Source of the DNA: CAXTPV01 sp965276715
GTDB lineage: Bacteria > Pseudomonadota > Alphaproteobacteria > Acetobacterales > Acetobacteraceae
Length of the DNA stretch: 64,000 nt
Assembly (NCBI GenBank): GCA_965276715.1
Contig: OZ255622.1
Span: forward strand, 3,596,001 to 3,660,000
Direction: 5' to 3'
In this document: one piece after another, positions 35,844 to 43,878 of the stretch
Layout: every line of letters starts with the position of its first letter
Numbering within the stretch: the stretch's first letter is position 1
The notes under the pieces: model-generated
What the model saw: the letters and a program-made list of their open reading frames with translations, nothing else
Told to the model about the DNA's origin: nothing
The model's database searches: none
Translations under genes and position numbers: made by a program

Positions 35844-36790
35844 GCCTTCGCCCCCCGGCGCAGCCGCCCGATATGGATGTTGAACAGCATCGCAGCGAGG
35901 ATCGCGCCGCCCAGGATCAGGTTGAACGTGAACGCGTTGATCCCGATCATCGTGAAGCCGTCATTGAGGATGCCCAGCACGGTCGCCCCGATCAGCGCGC
36001 CGATCACGGTGCCCGACCCGCCCGCGAGCGGCGTGCCGCCGATGACGCCGGCGGCCACCGCGAGGAACATGATGTTCGTGCCCCCCGCCGTCGGGTCGAT
36101 CGACGTGATCCGGAACGCCTCGAGAATGCCCGTCAGCGCCGCCAGGCCGCCCACCAGGATGAAGTTGCCGATCTTGATCCGGCGCACCCCGATGCCCGCC
36201 TCGCTCGCCCCGATCGGGTTGGCGCCGGCGGCGATCGTGTGCAGACCCCACGTCGTGTTGCGCAGCAGCACGTGCATCACGGCCACCACCACCAGCGCCC
36301 AGATGAACTCCGAATAGCCGCCATTGCCCATGAACGCCGCGAACGCATGCGACGCCTCGATCGTCACCGGCGTGCCGTTCGAGATCGTCAGCGTGAACCC
36401 GTTCAGCAGGAACAGCGTGCCCAGCGTGGCCACGAACGACGGCACGTTCAGCAGCACCGTCAGGACGCCGTTCAGAAGCCCGACCAGCGCGCCGGCGGCG
36501 ATGCCCAGCGGGATCGCGATCGGCAGCGGCACGCCCGCGTCATTGGCGAAATACATCACGAACGGGGCCAGCGCATAGACCATCCCGGCCGAGAGATCGA
36601 TCTCGCCGCCGATCATCAGCATCACCTCGCCGCAGGCGATGATCGCCACCGGTGCGATGAATTGCGACAGGTTCTGCAAGCTTGCGCCGCTCATCAGGAA
36701 CGCGTTGTTCGACACCTCGAAATAGATCGCGAGCAGGATCGCCACGAAAACGATGCTCGTCTCGCGCTTGCGGATCAGCCGGTCGATCAT
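35840..36790 (-). CDS. Sugar ABC transporter permease, RbsC/FrcC class
   Basis: A 316-residue protein with eight to ten transmembrane segments. The carbohydrate-uptake-2 permease core is clear: GEVMLMIGGEIDLSAGMVYA, PLGIAAGALVGLLNGVL, NVPSFVATLGTLFLLNG and AAGVIGGTPLAGGSGTVIGA. The start at 36790 has GGAGAG just upstream; a longer frame to 36835 lacks support. It is the second gene of the importer, and a 9-bp hairpin lies between it and the binding-protein gene. Confidence 0.9.
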   Translation of the reverse strand: MIDRLIRKRETSIVFVAILLAIYFEVSNNAFLMSGASLQNLSQFIAPVAIIACGEVMLMIGGEIDLSAGMVYALAPFVMYFANDAGVPLPIAIPLGIAAGALVGLLNGVLTVLLNVPSFVATLGTLFLLNGFTLTISNGTPVTIEASHAFAAFMGNGGYSEFIWALVVVAVMHVLLRNTTWGLHTIAAGANPIGASEAGIGVRRIKIGNFILVGGLAALTGILEAFRITSIDPTAGGTNIMFLAVAAGVIGGTPLAGGSGTVIGALIGATVLGILNDGFTMIGINAFTFNLILGGAILAAMLFNIHIGRLRRGAKA

Positions 36791-36805
36791 CGCGGGCTCT
36801 CCAGG

Positions 36806-36827
36806 CGGGGCGGCCGATGCCGCCCCG
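36806..36827 (-). promoter_or_regulatory. Intercistronic hairpin between binding protein and permease
   Basis: CGGGGCGGC-CGAT-GCCGCCCCG is a perfect 9-bp stem in the 70-nt gap between the binding-protein stop and the permease start. Such stems commonly protect the upstream message and lower downstream expression, giving excess binding protein over permease. That role is inferred from position. Confidence 0.6.
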
Positions 36828-36860
36828 AAACGCACACCATCGTCATGGGTCCGGGAGGGG

Positions 36861-37937
36861 TCAGCCCGCGATCGCTCCCGACCGCTTCACCAGCTGCACC
36901 TTCGTGGCCGAGCCTTCGTAGCGTGTCTTGGTCGCGAGATACGGCGCCACGCTCTCCTTGGTGACGAACTTCAATCCGGTGTTGCACTCGGCGGGCCCGA
37001 CCAGGCCACCCGACACCAGGTAGGTGAACATCTCCATGACCGTGTAGTAGCCCTGAAGGTAGGGCTGCTGGTCGATGGTGAAGTCCATCTGCCCCTGCTG
37101 GATCAGCTCCAGCGTCCGCGGCAGCAGGTCAAAGCCGCCGCCATGCACGCCCTTCGCGACCAGGCCGTTCTTCTGCAAGCACTCGGCGATACCTTGCGTC
37201 GTGCCGCCGTCGACCGCGAACATGCCCTTCACGTCCTGATGGCCGAGATAGTAGGCGTTGACCTTGCTGATCTCCTCGTTGACGGTCGCACCCGTCGCCA
37301 CGACGTCGATCGTGTAGTTCTTGCCGCTCTTCTTGAGAACGTCCTGGGCGCCGTCGAGCCGCGGCTGGATGTTGTTCTGGCCCGGGGTTGCGATGAACAG
37401 CCCGACCCGCCCGCCATCGACCAGCGAGACGATCTTCTCGCCCATCAGCTCGCCGGCCTTTCGCAGATCCTGACCGATATAGGCGAGGCGCTTGTTGCCC
37501 GATCCGGGCGGCACGTCGGCGTTGTAGGCGAACACCGGGATGCCGGCGGCGAGCGCGCGCTCGGTCGGCTCGTTGAAGGCCTGGTTATCGACCAGGCAGA
37601 CGGCGATCGCATCCGCCTTCGAGGCGATCGCGGAATTCATCGCGCTCACCATCTCGGCCGAGATGCTGTTCGTCGAGCCGGTCCACTGGGCGGTGCAGCC
37701 GAGCAGCGAGCAGGCGTCGCGCATGCCGTACTGCGTGGCGGTGAAGAACGGGTTCGTCGTCACGTGGTTGACGAAGACGAACTTGTACTTCGGATGATCG
37801 GGCGTCAGCCCGGCGGCACGCGCCGGCGCGGCAGCACCCGCCGCCGCCAGCAGCGTCGAGCCGATGGCCGCCGTCCGCAGCATTGAGCGGCGGCCAAGGC
37901 CTGCGTCCGCTTCATCGGGTTCGTTCGGGTTCGACAT
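36861..37937 (-). CDS. Periplasmic sugar-binding protein (RbsB/FrcB class) with Tat-like signal
   Basis: A 358-residue peripla_BP_4-type protein. The N-terminus has GRRSMLRTAAIGSTLLAAAG, a twin-arginine-like signal, with cleavage near APARA. The mature protein has the two-lobe layout: YKFVFVNHVTTNPFFTATQYG at the start, DAIAVCLVDNQAFNEP, AGIPVFAYNADVPPG, FIATPGQNNIQPRLDGAQ and the late FTIDQQPYLQGYYTV. These are typical of pentose/hexose or inositol binding proteins. It is the first gene of the importer operon. Upstream, TTCCGG-TCGTG-CCGGAA (38019-38035) may be an operator. The ligand is unknown. Confidence 0.9.
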   Translation of the reverse strand: MSNPNEPDEADAGLGRRSMLRTAAIGSTLLAAAGAAAPARAAGLTPDHPKYKFVFVNHVTTNPFFTATQYGMRDACSLLGCTAQWTGSTNSISAEMVSAMNSAIASKADAIAVCLVDNQAFNEPTERALAAGIPVFAYNADVPPGSGNKRLAYIGQDLRKAGELMGEKIVSLVDGGRVGLFIATPGQNNIQPRLDGAQDVLKKSGKNYTIDVVATGATVNEEISKVNAYYLGHQDVKGMFAVDGGTTQGIAECLQKNGLVAKGVHGGGFDLLPRTLELIQQGQMDFTIDQQPYLQGYYTVMEMFTYLVSGGLVGPAECNTGLKFVTKESVAPYLATKTRYEGSATKVQLVKRSGAIAG

Positions 37938-38018
37938 GAAATCCTCCAGCTGCCGCCTTGCCGGCGGTCATCGATGAATGCAGGGACGCGGGCCTCTTAA
38001 CTCAGCCAAATCGCCCTG

Positions 38019-38035
38019 TTCCGGTCGTGCCGGAA
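38019..38035. promoter_or_regulatory. Palindrome upstream of the sugar importer operon
   Basis: TTCCGG-TCGTG-CCGGAA is a perfect 6-bp inverted repeat about 82 nt upstream of the binding-protein start and about 89 nt past the end of the DUF4239-like gene. It could be a regulator operator or a weak terminator of the preceding gene. No regulator gene is adjacent. Confidence 0.4.
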
Positions 38036-38123
38036 GCTGACTTTCGCCCGGTTGCCTGTCAAGCGGCGCCGACGGCCCGGACGCCGAATCGCGCGCGGCC
38101 GTGTCCCCGGACCCATTGCACGG

Positions 38124-38936
38124 TCACTGTTCGACCCGATCGGCGGCGATCGCCCGCAACACCTGCTCGAACGAAGCGGCGGAGACGCGGCTCTCGCCCC
38201 GGAACGGCTGGCTCAGCACGATGACCAGCACCACCACCAGCGCGCCAGATGCCGCCAGCGTCGCCGACATCACCAGGTGCATCCGCGCACTCGGCGCCGC
38301 CACGAACGACCCCGCGGCCACCGTCAGCGCGCCGCCGAGCAGCATCACCACCCAGACGATCGGGGGCACGCTGCTTCCCGCCGCGAGCTGGCGCACCGCG
38401 CGGGCATCCTCGAGGTGCGCCAGCGCCCCCAGCAGGGCCGCATGGTCGTCGATCTGGCCGGAGCCATCCGGGCGATATGCCCTGGCGATCGCATCGAGCC
38501 GGTGCAGCGGCTGTGCGCCGAAACCCTCGACATGGCCGCTCGCCTGCGCCGGCCACTCGCGGTCGATCACCTCGCGCAGATAGGCGGTCAAGGCGTCGAG
38601 GAGGGCCGTGCGCGACGGCTCGGCCAGACCGGCGGACGCCTCAGCCACCTCGCGCGCCGCTGCCGCCTCGCTGGCAGCCGCCACCCGCGCGCTCATGAAA
38701 CCCTCGAACGTCAGCATCACCACGAACGCGAGCAGCACCGCGAACGTCACGCCGATCACCGAGAACATCGCCGCGGCGACATCGTTGTTCTGACGCCGGG
38801 CCTCGATCGGAAAGGCGCGGCGTGCGACGAGCTCCACGATCACCGCGCCCGAGATCGACAACCCCACCACCAGCAGGCTCACCGCCCAGATCGGAAACTG
38901 ATAGACCATGTCGAGATGCATCATCCCGCGGCTCAT
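38124..38936 (-). CDS. DUF4239-like (bestrophin-like) membrane protein
   Basis: A 270-residue integral membrane protein with two N-terminal helices (FPIWAVSLLVVGLSISGAVIV and FSVIGVTFAVLLAFVVMLTF) and two near the C-terminus (VPPIVWVVMLLGGALTVAA and MSATLAASGALVVVLVIVL). Between them lies a soluble helical domain with many alanines and acidic residues. This arrangement matches DUF4239 proteins, which have been likened to bestrophin channels; the function is not established. The start at ATG 38936 is one of three close ATGs (38936, 38924, 38921). Confidence 0.68.
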   Translation of the reverse strand: MSRGMMHLDMVYQFPIWAVSLLVVGLSISGAVIVELVARRAFPIEARRQNNDVAAAMFSVIGVTFAVLLAFVVMLTFEGFMSARVAAASEAAAAREVAEASAGLAEPSRTALLDALTAYLREVIDREWPAQASGHVEGFGAQPLHRLDAIARAYRPDGSGQIDDHAALLGALAHLEDARAVRQLAAGSSVPPIVWVVMLLGGALTVAAGSFVAAPSARMHLVMSATLAASGALVVVLVIVLSQPFRGESRVSAASFEQVLRAIAADRVEQ

Positions 38937-39095
38937 ACGCGATGGCAGGTGCGGGCTCCATCCGTGATGCCCTCGGCTTGCCACGATCGCGCGACAAGAC
39001 GCACGCTTGCGAGGTAACCGGTGCGGAGCCGTCCATGTATTGGCGCTGTCCCAAGCCGGACCGGGAGGAGGCTGCGATGACGGAGCACGGCGGGT

Positions 39096-39133
39096 CCGGG
39101 GCTGCCAGCCCCGGCATGCGGGGCAGAGCCCCG
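39096..39133. repeat. REP-like double hairpin D
   Basis: CCGGGGCT-GCC-AGCCCCGG (39096-39114) is followed by CGGGGC-AGA-GCCCCG (39119-39133). It is the clearest relative of element B at 2532-2572 in spacing, loop size and order. It ends 5 nt before the ATG of the first gene of the five-gene rSAM operon and thus replaces a normal ribosome site. Confidence 0.75.
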
Positions 39134-39138
39134 TCCTG

Positions 39139-39858
39139 ATGTCCGGCTGCGCCATAGCCGTCATGGCCAAGGCTCCGCGCCCCGGCCATTCGAAAACCCG
39201 GCTCGTCCCGCCGCTCACCTTCGAGCAGGCCGCCGCGATGAGTGCGGCCTTCCTGCGCGACACCACCGCCAACATCCTCGAGGCCGCGCGCCGTATCCCG
39301 ATCTCGCCCTACGTCGCCTATGCCCCCGCGGGCCTCGAGACGATCCTGATCGAGCACGTCGCCCCCGGCACCGGCCTCGTCCTCGCCGACGGCTCGATCG
39401 ACGCCCCGTCCGGCGTGCAGGGCTTCGGCATCTGCCTGCTGCACGCGATCCGCACCCTGTTCGACGCCGGCCACGCCTCCGCCTGCGTGCTGAATTCCGA
39501 CGGCCCGACCTTGCCCACCGCGTGCCTCGTCAGGACCGCCGAGCTGCTCTCGGCCGACGGCGACCGCGCCGTGCTCGGGCCGGCCGAGGATGGCGGCTAC
39601 TACCTGCTGGGCATGAAGCGCGAGCACGCGCACCTGTTCACGGACATCGAATGGAGCACGGCCGGGGTTGAGGAAGCCACCCGCGCGCGCGCCGCCTCGG
39701 TCGGTCTGGAGCTCGCCATCCTGCCCGCCTGGTACGACGTCGACGATGCCGCCTCGCTCGCCCGTCTGCTCGAGGAGCTCGACGAGCCCGGCGACGGCTT
39801 CGCAGCACCCGCGACACGGGCATGCATCGGCCGTCTCGGCCTGCGTCGCACCGCTTGA
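39139..39858 (+). CDS. TIGR04282/DUF2064 glycosyltransferase (rSAM-associated transferase 1)
   Basis: A 239-residue GT-A-like protein. The N-terminal MSGCAIAVMAKAPRPGHSKTRL is the K-x-P-x-x-G-x-x-K-T-R-L pattern of this family, and VLNSDGPTLPTACL and LGPAEDGGYYLLGMK match the metal/nucleotide region. It is related to guanylyl- and cytidylyltransferases as well as glycosyltransferases, so the exact chemistry is unknown. The family is named for its frequent neighbourhood with radical SAM genes, as here two genes downstream. No ribosome site is seen; hairpin D ends 5 nt upstream. The end overlaps the next gene. Confidence 0.82.
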   Translation: MSGCAIAVMAKAPRPGHSKTRLVPPLTFEQAAAMSAAFLRDTTANILEAARRIPISPYVAYAPAGLETILIEHVAPGTGLVLADGSIDAPSGVQGFGICLLHAIRTLFDAGHASACVLNSDGPTLPTACLVRTAELLSADGDRAVLGPAEDGGYYLLGMKREHAHLFTDIEWSTAGVEEATRARAASVGLELAILPAWYDVDDAASLARLLEELDEPGDGFAAPATRACIGRLGLRRTA

Positions 39859-41147
39859 AACAACTCCTGTTCGCGGTCCTCGGCCTGTTCCTGATCGCGG
39901 CGACCGCGCTGGGGCTGACACTCCACGTGCACCAGGGACCGCAGGCGGGCACCGAACGCCACGTCACCCTGTTCGTGGCGATCCTCGCCGCCGCCGCCGC
40001 CGCCTACCTCGCCGCCTGCCGCCTGGTCACCGGGCCCGACGCACCGCGCGCGCTGTGGTGGGTGCTTCTCGTCGCGATCGCCATGCGCGCACTCGTGCTC
40101 TTGGCACCCCCGTTCCTCTCGAGCGATCTCTACCGTTACGTCTGGGACGGCCGCGTCCAGCAGGCCGGCATCAACCCCTATCGCTACATTCCCGCCGACC
40201 CGGCCCTCCGCTTCCTGCGCGACGAGACGATCTATCCGCGGGTGAACCGGCGCGACTATGCGCCCACCATCTATCCGCCGACGGCGCAGCTCGTCTTCCG
40301 CGCCATCGCCGCGATCAGCCAGACCGGTCTCGCGGTCCGCGTCACCACCATCCTGTTCGAGGCGCTCGCCATCGCCTGCCTGCTGCTGCTGCTCAAGCAC
40401 GCTGGCCTGCCCGCGACCCGCGCGCTGGTCTATGCGTGGAACCCGCTCGCGGTCTGGAGCTTCGCGGGCAACGGCCACGTCGACGCGCTCGCCGCCGGCC
40501 TGATCCCGCTCGCCCTCGTCTTCCGGTCCGGCCGCCGCGACATCCTGACCGGCATCGGGCTGGGCGCCGCAATCCTGGTGAAATTCCTGCCCGTCGCGAT
40601 CGCGCCCGCCCTGTGGCGCCGGCCTCGCCTCGCGATGCCGCTCGCGTGCGCGGCCAGCATCGTAAGCCTCTACGCGATCTATGCCGGCGCGGGCGCCCAC
40701 CTGTTTGGCTTCCTCCGCGCCTACGGCCACGAGGAGGGGCTCGACGCGGGCAGCGGCATCTGGCTTCTCGCCGGCCTCGGCGACCTCGTGACCCTGCCGC
40801 GCGCGGCAGGCCCGGTCTATCTCCTCGCCGTCGCCCTGCTGCTCGCCGTCCTCGCCGCTCGGGTCGCGTCCCACCCTCCCGATCGGAGCATCGTCGCCGT
40901 CGCGCGCGACGCCGGTCTGCTCGCGGGGGCGATGATGGTCCTCATCAGCCCCCACTACACCTGGTATTTTCCGTTCCTGGCGACGCTCGCCACCATCGCC
41001 ACATCATGGGCGCTTACCTGGCTGTCGGTCGCACCGCTGCTGCTGACGCTCGATCCGCTGCACGAATTCTTCGTTTGGCCATCATTGGTCTATATCCCAA
41101 CGCTCGCGCTTGCCGTCGTCGACCATCGAAATCGGAGACCACGCTGA
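39822..41147 (+). CDS. GT87/DUF2029-like polyprenyl-phosphate glycosyltransferase
   Basis: A 441-residue membrane protein with about eleven helices. The first periplasmic loop has PPFLSSDLYRYVWDGRVQQAGINPYRYIP, with the acidic residues that GT-C transferases use for catalysis, and TIYPPTAQLVFRAIAAIS follows, a typical GT87/DUF2029 segment. These enzymes take mannose or similar sugars from a polyprenyl-phosphate carrier, which the GT2 protein in this operon could provide. The ATG at 39822 overlaps the previous gene; a TTG at 39855, overlapping the stop of that gene, is the alternative. Neither has a ribosome site. Confidence 0.78.
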   Translation: MHRPSRPASHRLKQLLFAVLGLFLIAATALGLTLHVHQGPQAGTERHVTLFVAILAAAAAAYLAACRLVTGPDAPRALWWVLLVAIAMRALVLLAPPFLSSDLYRYVWDGRVQQAGINPYRYIPADPALRFLRDETIYPRVNRRDYAPTIYPPTAQLVFRAIAAISQTGLAVRVTTILFEALAIACLLLLLKHAGLPATRALVYAWNPLAVWSFAGNGHVDALAAGLIPLALVFRSGRRDILTGIGLGAAILVKFLPVAIAPALWRRPRLAMPLACAASIVSLYAIYAGAGAHLFGFLRAYGHEEGLDAGSGIWLLAGLGDLVTLPRAAGPVYLLAVALLLAVLAARVASHPPDRSIVAVARDAGLLAGAMMVLISPHYTWYFPFLATLATIATSWALTWLSVAPLLLTLDPLHEFFVWPSLVYIPTLALAVVDHRNRRPR

Positions 41148-42190
41148 TGTCCGCCACCATCGCCGACCCGCGCCGCTATTTCGAGGCGGTGGCCGACCGC
41201 CCGATCGACGCCGCACCGCCCGTCTGCCTCTATCTCGAGGTCACCAACCGCTGCAACCTGTTGTGCGAGACCTGTCCACGCACCTTCGAGGATCTTGAAC
41301 CGCCGGCCGACATGAGCTGGGAGCTGTTCACCCGTATCGTCGATCAGGTCCCGACCGCCGCGCGCGCCGTCCTGCACGGCGTCGGCGAGCCGATGCTGGT
41401 CCGCTCCCTGCCGCGCATGATCCGCTACCTCAAGGAGCGGAACATCTACGTGCTCTTCAACACCAACGGCACGCTGCTCAACCCGCGCAAGTTTCCCGAC
41501 CTGATCGAGACCGGCCTCGACGAGATTCGCGTCTCCCTCGATGCCGCCGACGCCGTCACCTACAAGCAGGTGCGCGGCAAGGATTTCTTCCACCGCATCG
41601 TCCGCGACGTCCGCGCGCTCACGACCTATCAGCGCGAGCATGGATTGGCCAACCCGCGCGTCTCGATCTGGCTCACCGGCTTGAAGGAGACCGTCCAGTC
41701 CCTTCCGGAGTTCGTCCGTCTCGCCGCCGACATGGGCGTGCGCGAGGTCCATCTGCAGCGCCTGGTCTTCGACGATGCGGGCTTCGGCATGGCACGCGCC
41801 GAGAGCTCGCTCTTCGAGCAGACCCGGGCCGAGGAGCAGGCCGCGATCGAGGCCGCCCAGTCCCTCGGCCGTGACCTCGGCATCATCCTCGACGCCTCGG
41901 GCGCCACCGAGCCGGGCCTGAGCCTGCGCCGCGAGGACACCGCGCAGCCCTGGTCCACGTGCCGGCGCCCCTGGTCGCTGATGTATTTCACCGCGCACGG
42001 CCGCGCGCTGCCCTGCTGCATCGCGCCATTCTCGGCGCGCGGCTACGAGAACTACACGCTGGGCGATGCGACCCAGCAGGATCTGCGCGACATCTGGAAC
42101 GGTCCCGCCTACCAGGACTTCCGCCAATCGCTGCTGAGCGACACGCCACCAAAGCCCTGCCAGAATTGCGGCCTGCGTTGGAGCCTCTGA
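41147..42190 (+). CDS. Radical SAM protein with SPASM-like C-terminal cluster domain
   Basis: A 347-residue enzyme. Cys36, Cys40 and Cys43 (RCNLLCETC) form the CX3CX2C site for the SAM-binding 4Fe-4S cluster, and GVGEPML at about 78-84 is the SAM-contact motif. The C-terminal part has Cys272, Cys290, Cys291, Cys338 and Cys341 (CQNC), a SPASM/twitch-like set that could hold one or two auxiliary clusters; TLGDATQQDLRDIWNG between them is typical of SPASM domains. The substrate is unknown. It is not the ArsS type despite the TIGR04282 neighbour. The ATG shares a base with the previous stop and GGAGA lies 8 nt upstream. Confidence 0.87.
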   Translation: MSATIADPRRYFEAVADRPIDAAPPVCLYLEVTNRCNLLCETCPRTFEDLEPPADMSWELFTRIVDQVPTAARAVLHGVGEPMLVRSLPRMIRYLKERNIYVLFNTNGTLLNPRKFPDLIETGLDEIRVSLDAADAVTYKQVRGKDFFHRIVRDVRALTTYQREHGLANPRVSIWLTGLKETVQSLPEFVRLAADMGVREVHLQRLVFDDAGFGMARAESSLFEQTRAEEQAAIEAAQSLGRDLGIILDASGATEPGLSLRREDTAQPWSTCRRPWSLMYFTAHGRALPCCIAPFSARGYENYTLGDATQQDLRDIWNGPAYQDFRQSLLSDTPPKPCQNCGLRWSL

Positions 42191-42894
42191 ACGGCGCGAG
42201 CCCACGCACCGTCGCGGTCATCCCGACCTTCAACGAGCAGGGCGCGATCGGGCCCACCGTCGCGAAACTGCCCCGCTCGATCCACACCATCCTCGTCGTC
42301 GACGGCGGCAGCGCCGACGCGACCACGTCCGAGGCACGCGAGGCCGGTGCCGTCGTCATCGACGAAGGCAGACGCGGCTACGGCCGCGCCTGCCTGACCG
42401 GTGCCACGCAGGCCGGCGCGCTCGGCGCGGACATCGTCCTCTTCCTCGACGGCGACGGCAGCGACGCGGGCGAACTCGCCGAGAGGCTGATCGCGCCGAT
42501 CCGCGACGGACGTGCCGACTTCACGCTCGCGCACCGCAGCAGGGCAGGGCGCGTGCCCGGCAGCATGGGCGTGCACCAGGTGGTCGCCGGCCACCTCATC
42601 GGTGCTGCCGTCGGCATTCTCGCCGGCCATCGCTATCGTGATATGTGCGCCTTCCGCGCCATTCGTCTCGATCTGCTCGAGCGCCTGCGGATGCGCGAAA
42701 TGACCTACGGCTGGAACATCGAGATGCAGATGCGCGCCGCGCAGGCCGGCGCCCGCATCCTCGAAATCCCGATGCCCTACGGCCGCCGCATGGCCGGCCG
42801 TTCGAAGGTCGCGGGCAATTGGCGCGGCACCGTCATGGCGACAGCACGCATCCTGCGCACCCTTCTCGCCGTGCGCCTGCGTGCCGGCCGATGA
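42178..42894 (+). CDS. Glycosyltransferase family 2 (DPM1-like)
   Basis: About 238 residues. The N-terminal VAVIPTFNEQGAIGPTVAKL and IVLFLDGDGSDAGELAERLI (with the D-x-D motif) are typical of GT2 enzymes that transfer a sugar from a nucleotide to polyprenyl phosphate; AHRSRAGRVPGSMGVHQ and RDMCAFRAIR follow the DPM1/DPG synthase pattern. There is no C-terminal membrane segment. It could charge a lipid carrier for the GT87-like enzyme of the same operon. The start is uncertain: TTG 42178 (13-nt overlap with the radical SAM gene) fits best, with CTG 42187 also possible. Confidence 0.82.
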   Translation: MEPLNGASPRTVAVIPTFNEQGAIGPTVAKLPRSIHTILVVDGGSADATTSEAREAGAVVIDEGRRGYGRACLTGATQAGALGADIVLFLDGDGSDAGELAERLIAPIRDGRADFTLAHRSRAGRVPGSMGVHQVVAGHLIGAAVGILAGHRYRDMCAFRAIRLDLLERLRMREMTYGWNIEMQMRAAQAGARILEIPMPYGRRMAGRSKVAGNWRGTVMATARILRTLLAVRLRAGR

Positions 42895-43847
42895 CACCGT
42901 TCGAGATCCCGATCGACGGCGATCCAGCCGCGCTCGCCGAGATGCGCGAGGCCAAGCTCGCCCGCCTGCGCTTCCGCCGCGCCCCTCATCCCGATCGTCC
43001 ACTCGGCCATCCGGCCGATTTCCTCACCCAGGACCTGCTCGCCGAGTTCGCCATCCCGGAGGCGCCGCCCGTGTCGGCCAATGATTATGGCGGCCCCTTC
43101 GTGGCCGAGATCCGCGACCACCCGGACCGGCTCTGCCTCGATGTCGGCGCCGGCCTGCGCGCGTCCTGCTTCGCGAACGTCGTCAACACCGAGATCTACC
43201 CAAGCGCCAGCACCGACATCCTCTGCGTGGGCGAGGACCTCCCTTTCGAGGACGACCAGTTCGACCACGTGCTGTGCTGCGCCGTCCTCGAGCACACCCG
43301 CCGTCCCTGGGACGTCGCGCGCGAGATCTGCCGCGTCCTCAAGCCGGGCGGCCGGGTTCTCGTCGACTATCCTTTCCTGCAGGGCGTGCACGGCTACCCG
43401 CACCACTACTTCAACGCGACGCCGCGGGGCGCCATCAGCCTCTTCGAGCAGCAGTGCGACATCGTCAGCTCCACCATCGGCCGCAACAACCATCCGATCC
43501 AGGCGCTTACCTGGGTCCTGGACGAATGGTGCCGCGGCCTCGACGGCCCGACAGCCGACCGGTTCGCGGCACTCACGGTGGGCGAGCTCCTCGCCAGCCC
43601 ACCCGACGCGCAGTTCGACCGCGACTACGCGCGCCATCTCAGCGACCACGCGCTGCACGCCATCCCGGCCGGCTCCACCCTGATCGCGCGCAAGCGGTCC
43701 GCATCAAGCCCGACCACATCGCGGTCTCGCATCGAGGCGCTCGAAGGCGAGATCGCCGCCCTGCGCGCGTCGCATTCCTGGCGGCTGACGCGTCCGCTGC
43801 GGACGCTGTCCGACCGTTGGAAACGCACGTTTCAATCGAGCGTTTGA
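42891..43847 (+). CDS. SAM-dependent class I methyltransferase with coiled-coil tail
   Basis: A 318-residue protein. LCLDVGAGLRASCFANVVNTE is SAM motif I, VGEDLPFEDDQFDHVLCCAV and LEHTRRPWDVAREICRVLKPGG are motifs II-III of methyltransferase-11 proteins. The end, IEALEGEIAALRASHSWRLT followed by RPLRTLSDRWK, is the short coiled-coil tail often found on glycan methyl- and glycosyltransferases. It probably methylates the glycan made by this operon. The ATG overlaps the GT2 stop (ATGA). The last bases of the gene contain the operator/-35 of the next transcription unit. Confidence 0.85.
   Translation: MTPFEIPIDGDPAALAEMREAKLARLRFRRAPHPDRPLGHPADFLTQDLLAEFAIPEAPPVSANDYGGPFVAEIRDHPDRLCLDVGAGLRASCFANVVNTEIYPSASTDILCVGEDLPFEDDQFDHVLCCAVLEHTRRPWDVAREICRVLKPGGRVLVDYPFLQGVHGYPHHYFNATPRGAISLFEQQCDIVSSTIGRNNHPIQALTWVLDEWCRGLDGPTADRFAALTVGELLASPPDAQFDRDYARHLSDHALHAIPAGSTLIARKRSASSPTTSRSRIEALEGEIAALRASHSWRLTRPLRTLSDRWKRTFQSSV
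43832..43847 (+). promoter_or_regulatory. Candidate TetR operator overlapping the -35
   Basis: TCAATCGAGCGTTTGA is an imperfect palindrome (TCAA-x-CG-xx-CG-x-TTGA, 12 of 16 bases symmetric). It resembles the TCAAACG/CGTTTGA half-sites of fatty-acid regulators of the PsrA/FadR-TetR kind. It overlaps the -35 hexamer of the promoter at 43844-43872, the right place for repression by the TetR protein encoded next. The identity of the regulator is inference. Confidence 0.5.
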
Positions 43848-43872
43848 CTTTCTCGTTCGAGCGCGGTACCAT
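43844..43872 (+). promoter_or_regulatory. Sigma70-type promoter for the TetR/beta-oxidation operon
   Basis: TTGACT at 43844-43849, a 17-nt spacer and TACCAT at 43867-43872 make a near-consensus promoter, exceptional in this GC-rich window. A start point 6-7 nt after the -10 falls on the ATG at 43879, predicting a leaderless transcript. Confidence 0.6.
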
Positions 43873-43878
43873 TCAACG

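Noticed and set aside
41147..42190. Assigning the radical SAM gene to arsenosugar biosynthesis (ArsS) because of the TIGR04282 neighbour
   Set aside because: The cysteine pattern is SPASM-like, and no arsM, nucleoside phosphorylase or other ars gene is nearby.
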